Assembly: GCA_002414665.1 (NCBI GenBank)
Contig: DIAF01000027.1
Span: forward strand, 17,858 to 81,857
Source: Halieaceae bacterium UBA5085
GTDB lineage: Bacteria; Pseudomonadota; Gammaproteobacteria; Pseudomonadales; Halieaceae
Reading direction: 5' to 3'
DNA length: 64,000 bases
Below are positions 61,266 to 64,000 of the stretch, piece after piece (position 1 is the first letter of the stretch; each line of letters opens with the position of its first letter). Both the position numbers and the translations under genes were made by a program. Below the pieces are notes generated by a model that saw nothing but the letters and a program-made list of their open reading frames with translations, made no database searches and was not told the origin of the DNA.

Positions 61266-62360
61266 TTAGCGCGATGACGCGCTCAGCGTCCTGTGTCTCA
61301 GCACAACCAGTGCCGGAGTTTTGCCGGACTTTCCTTCACACACCCTGTTTGCTGCCTTGATGAGTTCCTCCAACTCCGGCGCTGAATAGTGCGTGGTGAT
61401 ATCGCCGTTCCTGTGGCCCAGCAATATTTTCCGGGTTTCCAATGGCACTCCTGCCGCGCGTAAACGACGACCGAAGGTGTGTTTCAGGTCGTGCACACGG
61501 ATGGGCATATCCAGCTTGCGCCGAACCGACTTCCAGCCATTGTTGTTGATGCTGCGCACTGGTCGGCCGTAGTAAGTGAAGACGCGCTCCGGGTGTTGCC
61601 CACGCACGCCTTCGATCACTGACTTTGCTACCCGATTCAGTACCACCAACCGATCCTCCCGGTTCTTGACCTTCTCTCCTGGAATGAGAAACACCGCGGT
61701 GCCCAGTTCCGGCACATCGATCTCCCAATCCCACCGCAAGCTACAGACCTCGCCGTCGCGGCACCCGGTATTTACCTTGAACAGACACATCCTGCTCAGG
61801 TGATCCGGCAGCGCCTTGAACAACCGGTGTTGCTCTTCCCAACTCAGCGGGTAGGGGCGCCGTGCATCGTTCAGCGGCAACAGCTGGATCAATGGCGCCG
61901 ACTCCAGCCAGGTCAAACCGTGTTCATCGCGCCACAGCCGGGCACTCAGGTTGAGTACCCTGCGTACCGTGGCCAGGGCGCCGTTCACGGTCTTGTTCTT
62001 CTTGCCCTCCTTCTTCCTTCTATCTATATACGCTTGCAGTGTGCCCATGTGGACCTGATACAACGGCAGTTCACCGATGTAGGGGTCCAGCTCTTTCAGA
62101 TGGAAGGCGTAGGTTCGGATGGTAGCGAGGTGGGTGTTCTCCTCAAGGAAGCGCGTGGCTGCCTCGCGAAAAATGCGCACCGGCCGTATTCCAAATACTG
62201 ACGCCTGCCTGATCTGCTCAATGCGGCGGGCCAACATCAGCTCCGCCGCTTTGAGTTCACTCGTTCCAGTGCTTTCGTGAATGCGGTGGCCGAGGACCTG
62301 CTTGTCGATATGCCAGATCCCGCCCCGGTTCCGTAGCCCGGAGTTTCGATTGCGTCCCAT
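61266..62360 (-). CDS. Tyrosine recombinase (phage/ICE-type integrase)
   Basis: A 364-residue integrase. Core-binding domain at about 60-165; catalytic domain with Arg I in NTGCRDGEV, the H-x-x-R/K box as VHDLKHTFGRRL (Lys where Arg is usual), LLGHRNGDITTHYSAPEL with the second His and the Tyr nucleophile. The HDLKH variant occurs in a recognised subset of prophage integrases (from memory). It reads towards the tRNA and stops 24 nt from its CCA end. It would integrate or excise the element to its right. Confidence 0.92.
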   Translation of the reverse strand: MGRNRNSGLRNRGGIWHIDKQVLGHRIHESTGTSELKAAELMLARRIEQIRQASVFGIRPVRIFREAATRFLEENTHLATIRTYAFHLKELDPYIGELPLYQVHMGTLQAYIDRRKKEGKKNKTVNGALATVRRVLNLSARLWRDEHGLTWLESAPLIQLLPLNDARRPYPLSWEEQHRLFKALPDHLSRMCLFKVNTGCRDGEVCSLRWDWEIDVPELGTAVFLIPGEKVKNREDRLVVLNRVAKSVIEGVRGQHPERVFTYYGRPVRSINNNGWKSVRRKLDMPIRVHDLKHTFGRRLRAAGVPLETRKILLGHRNGDITTHYSAPELEELIKAANRVCEGKSGKTPALVVLRHRTLSASSR

Positions 62361-62572
62361 ACTTCATCTCCTCGATTCAGTGGGGGACGCCCGTTGCACC
62401 GCATATAGTGGTCCACCCAGGCATCCATTTCAAGGCGGTCGAAGGCGACGCCCTGTCGGCCGATGGCAATTTCGGTCAGGGCTGGGCGCACCTCCCGGTT
62501 AAAGCGGTTGCGGTCCATGCCCAAGTAGATCGGGGCGTCGCGAAGGCGTATCAGGCGGGGTTGGATTTGCAT
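62237..62572 (-). CDS. Small excisionase/AlpA-like DNA-binding protein
   Basis: About 111 residues from the ATG at 62572 (MQIQPRLIRLRDAPIYLG). The first 65 residues look like a winged HTH of MerR/AlpA/excisionase type (RLRDAPIYLGMDRNRFNREV ... VAFDRLEMDAWVDHYM). The rest is low-complexity Ser/Thr/Ala. It overlaps the integrase start by 124 nt in another frame and begins 2 nt from the stop of the second recombinase gene. A role in controlling excision direction is likely but not proven. Confidence 0.7.
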   Translation of the reverse strand: MQIQPRLIRLRDAPIYLGMDRNRFNREVRPALTEIAIGRQGVAFDRLEMDAWVDHYMRCNGRPPLNRGDEVWDAIETPGYGTGAGSGISTSRSSATAFTKALERVNSKRRS

Positions 62573-62574
62573 CG

Positions 62575-63441
62575 CTATCGGCCCAGGTAGACTGCGGTAA
62601 TCTGTTCCCTGACATGGCCCAGCTCCACGCTGATAGTCAGCCGAACCCGCTGATCGATATCCCTTTGCGACTTGGTGAGCTGCACTCTGGAAGGTCCACC
62701 GCAATGAGGGGACTGCCAGCCGGTGAGTTCCAGGTAGCGTTGCTGGGCATAGGCATGGCGCAGGCCATGCATTTTCGATAGCCCGGCATTGGCGGTGTGG
62801 CGCTCGTAGATTCTCAGTTGCTCAATATAGTTGCGGCCCCCGGGAATCAGGGAACCCAGGCCGGCCAGTCGTTTGGCTTCTTCCAGCACGGCTCGCTGCT
62901 CAGGGGTGCGGATGGGTACCGTGCGTTCCCGGCCGCCCTTGGTCCAACTGGACTTCAGTTGCATGTGATCTCCGCGATCCGCCCAGCGGGGCTGGATCTT
63001 CAGGGCTTCCTCTCGTCTTAATCCGAAGGCCTGTTGCAGGCGCAGGCTCATGCGTACGTGTTCATCCTTGACCTGAGCGAGCTGTTCCTCCGCCAGGTCT
63101 TTTGCTTTGCTCTCATGGGACACGAACTGCCGGTCCGGAATTCCATAGAAGTCATTGGCGCTGGCCACCACGGCCCGCTTGTTCACCTTCTCAGCCCACC
63201 AGCGTAAACAACTCATCCGGTTCTTGATGGTCCCGGGGGAGAGGTTTTGTTGCAGCCACTGATCCACCAGCGCCTGGACATGCTTTTGTTTGAGCGACGT
63301 GGCCTTCAGTTGTCTGAAGCCCAGGTCATGTAACTGGTTGGCAATGGCGCTGAGCTGTCTTTCCCGACCCACGCGCGTTTCGAAGCTGCCCTCATGGCTG
63401 TGCTTGCATAACAGTTTCAGTTGGTAGTTCAGGTCTCGCAT
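62575..63441 (-). CDS. Second tyrosine-type recombinase (integrase-domain protein)
   Basis: A 288-residue protein with a SAM-like N-terminal region (about 1-100, with LQQNLSPGTIKNRMSCLRWW) and a catalytic region: Arg I in AFGLRREEALKI, the HxxR box MHGLRHAYAQQRY, and LGHVREQITAVYLGR with the terminal Tyr. The catalytic set therefore appears complete, and the type differs from the first integrase. I link it to the Integrase_1-like group found in integrative elements, from memory. An AAGGA ribosome site precedes the start. Confidence 0.85.
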   Translation of the reverse strand: MRDLNYQLKLLCKHSHEGSFETRVGRERQLSAIANQLHDLGFRQLKATSLKQKHVQALVDQWLQQNLSPGTIKNRMSCLRWWAEKVNKRAVVASANDFYGIPDRQFVSHESKAKDLAEEQLAQVKDEHVRMSLRLQQAFGLRREEALKIQPRWADRGDHMQLKSSWTKGGRERTVPIRTPEQRAVLEEAKRLAGLGSLIPGGRNYIEQLRIYERHTANAGLSKMHGLRHAYAQQRYLELTGWQSPHCGGPSRVQLTKSQRDIDQRVRLTISVELGHVREQITAVYLGR

Positions 63442-64000
63442 AGTGCTGTTTCCTTCGGTGAGTGTTTCTGATCACCTGGCAACAGAAGCTGCGCAGGTCC
63501 GCCTAGCGGTACGATCACGGGACACCAATCCCGGTTGACCTGAATGTGTCTGGCCCTAGACAACACGGTGTGTTTTCGAATGAAAACTGGCCCGTGCAAA
63601 CCAACGGTTATCCAGCCAAAGGCTGGAGTGGACTTACCTCCTTATGTGAAAAGAGCAGAACGCACTGACCGCCAGTGCGTTTGCAGAGTTGAAGAAACTG
63701 TAGATACGTCAGGGCACAAGCGCCCTGACATCAACAGCAGTTATGGAGCAGATCCCCGTATCTAGGGGGAGAGGTTAGAAAGAGCGATACCCTACGATGC
63801 GGCACCGCGATGGTTCGAAGATGGACCCGGTCATGACTGACCGCTGCGTCAATAAAGGTCCGAAGGGACGCATTCAGCAGATTCCAATAACGCCGGAAAC
63901 TACCTACCCCGTTTGCTTTCGCAAGGTGGGGTCTTCCTTACCACTTTAAGCGCAGTGGCAGCGACAAAATTCTGTGTTGGAGCCTACTATACGAACCCAA
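63442..64000. other. Gene-free end of the window (559 bp)
   Basis: No convincing coding region. The only annotated-size frame (63544-63765, plus) has no ribosome site and no recognisable domain, and it runs through several hairpins. The region is dominated by inverted repeats, described in the next entry, and it carries an AAGGAGGT-like sequence on the minus strand near 63637-63644 that does not precede any ATG. It continues past the window end. Confidence 0.6.
63518..63958. ncRNA. Candidate structured non-coding RNA or cis-acting structured DNA
   Basis: At least eight inverted repeats: 63518-63533 (5 bp), 63611-63627 (7 bp, loop AAA), 63659-63681 (9 bp), 63708-63729 (8 bp), 63701-63708 pairing with 63757-63764 (8 bp, a long-range stem closing around the previous one), 63828-63843 (6 bp), 63845-63872 (6 bp, or a nested 4-bp stem with GAAG loop), 63906-63932 (two-step stem; GAAA tetraloop if read on the minus strand) and 63941-63958 (5 bp). 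The nested long-range stem and the GNRA-type loop favour an RNA. The strand is undecided, with a slight preference for minus. No known family could be named. Confidence 0.45.

Noticed and set aside
63544..63765. 73-residue plus-strand frame in the gene-free end
   Set aside because: No ribosome site and no domain; the frame runs through several perfect hairpins that better explain the constraint.
63442..64000. Group II intron, tmRNA or RNase P RNA as an explanation for the hairpins
   Set aside because: I looked for a domain V-like hairpin, the tmRNA ends and the conserved RNase P core and found none; no reverse transcriptase gene is in the window.

Overview
The window is about 64 kb of GC-rich, densely packed chromosome from a gammaproteobacterium. 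The mrdA-rodA-mltB-rlpA-dacA-ybeD-lipB order, the ruvCAB-ybgC-tolQRAB-pal-cpoB order and a RegB/RegA redox pair fit this class. Together with the aerobic catabolic genes (P450, LLM flavin monooxygenase, TonB receptor, acyl-CoA enzymes) they suggest a marine OM60/NOR5 (Halieaceae)-like lineage. That placement is an inference from gene content and was not tested.

Layout. (1) 1-6119, plus strand: end of the cell-elongation peptidoglycan operon (mrdA partial, rodA, mltB, rlpA, dacA), a DUF493 protein and lipB. lipA, often the next gene, is absent. (2) 6094-19235: a catabolic island of two divergent transcription units. The minus unit reads Fe-type alcohol dehydrogenase, TetR regulator, acyl-CoA ligase, TonB-dependent receptor, LLM monooxygenase, metallo-beta-lactamase-fold hydrolase, cytochrome P450. 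The plus unit reads a B12-dependent acyl-CoA mutase large subunit, its B12-binding small subunit, a MeaB GTPase and an enoyl-CoA hydratase-family protein. The mutase lacks two signature active-site residues, so this looks like a pathway for importing, oxidising, CoA-activating and carbon-skeleton-rearranging an unidentified organic compound. (3) 19247-21089: RegA/RegB-type redox two-component system. (4) 21270-34689: complete glycogen/alpha-glucan cluster malQ-glgB-glgX-glgP-glgC-pgm-glgA with several overlapping start/stop codons. (5) 34713-49141: RND efflux pair, prfC, glutathione peroxidase, a fatty acid desaturase with a coiled-coil tail, an endonuclease/phosphatase-family protein, a PuuA-like glutamine synthetase, LuxR and AraC regulators, a lytic transglycosylase and proS. 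(6) 49449-61090, plus strand: an HU-like protein with a Lys/Ala-rich N-terminus, a FmdB zinc-ribbon protein, aspS, ruvCAB (with a clear LexA box), ybgC, tolQRAB-pal-cpoB, queE and queC. (7) 61166-64000: tRNA-Lys(UUU) followed at once by the edge of an integrative element: two different tyrosine recombinases, a small excisionase-like gene that overlaps the first one by 124 nt, and then more than 500 bp without a gene but full of perfect inverted repeats, which looks like a structured non-coding RNA or another cis-acting element and may continue beyond the window.

The two places most likely to hold undescribed biology are the divergent B12 mutase cluster (about 6.1-19.2 kb) and the structured gene-free DNA at 63.5-64.0 kb beside the two-recombinase module.
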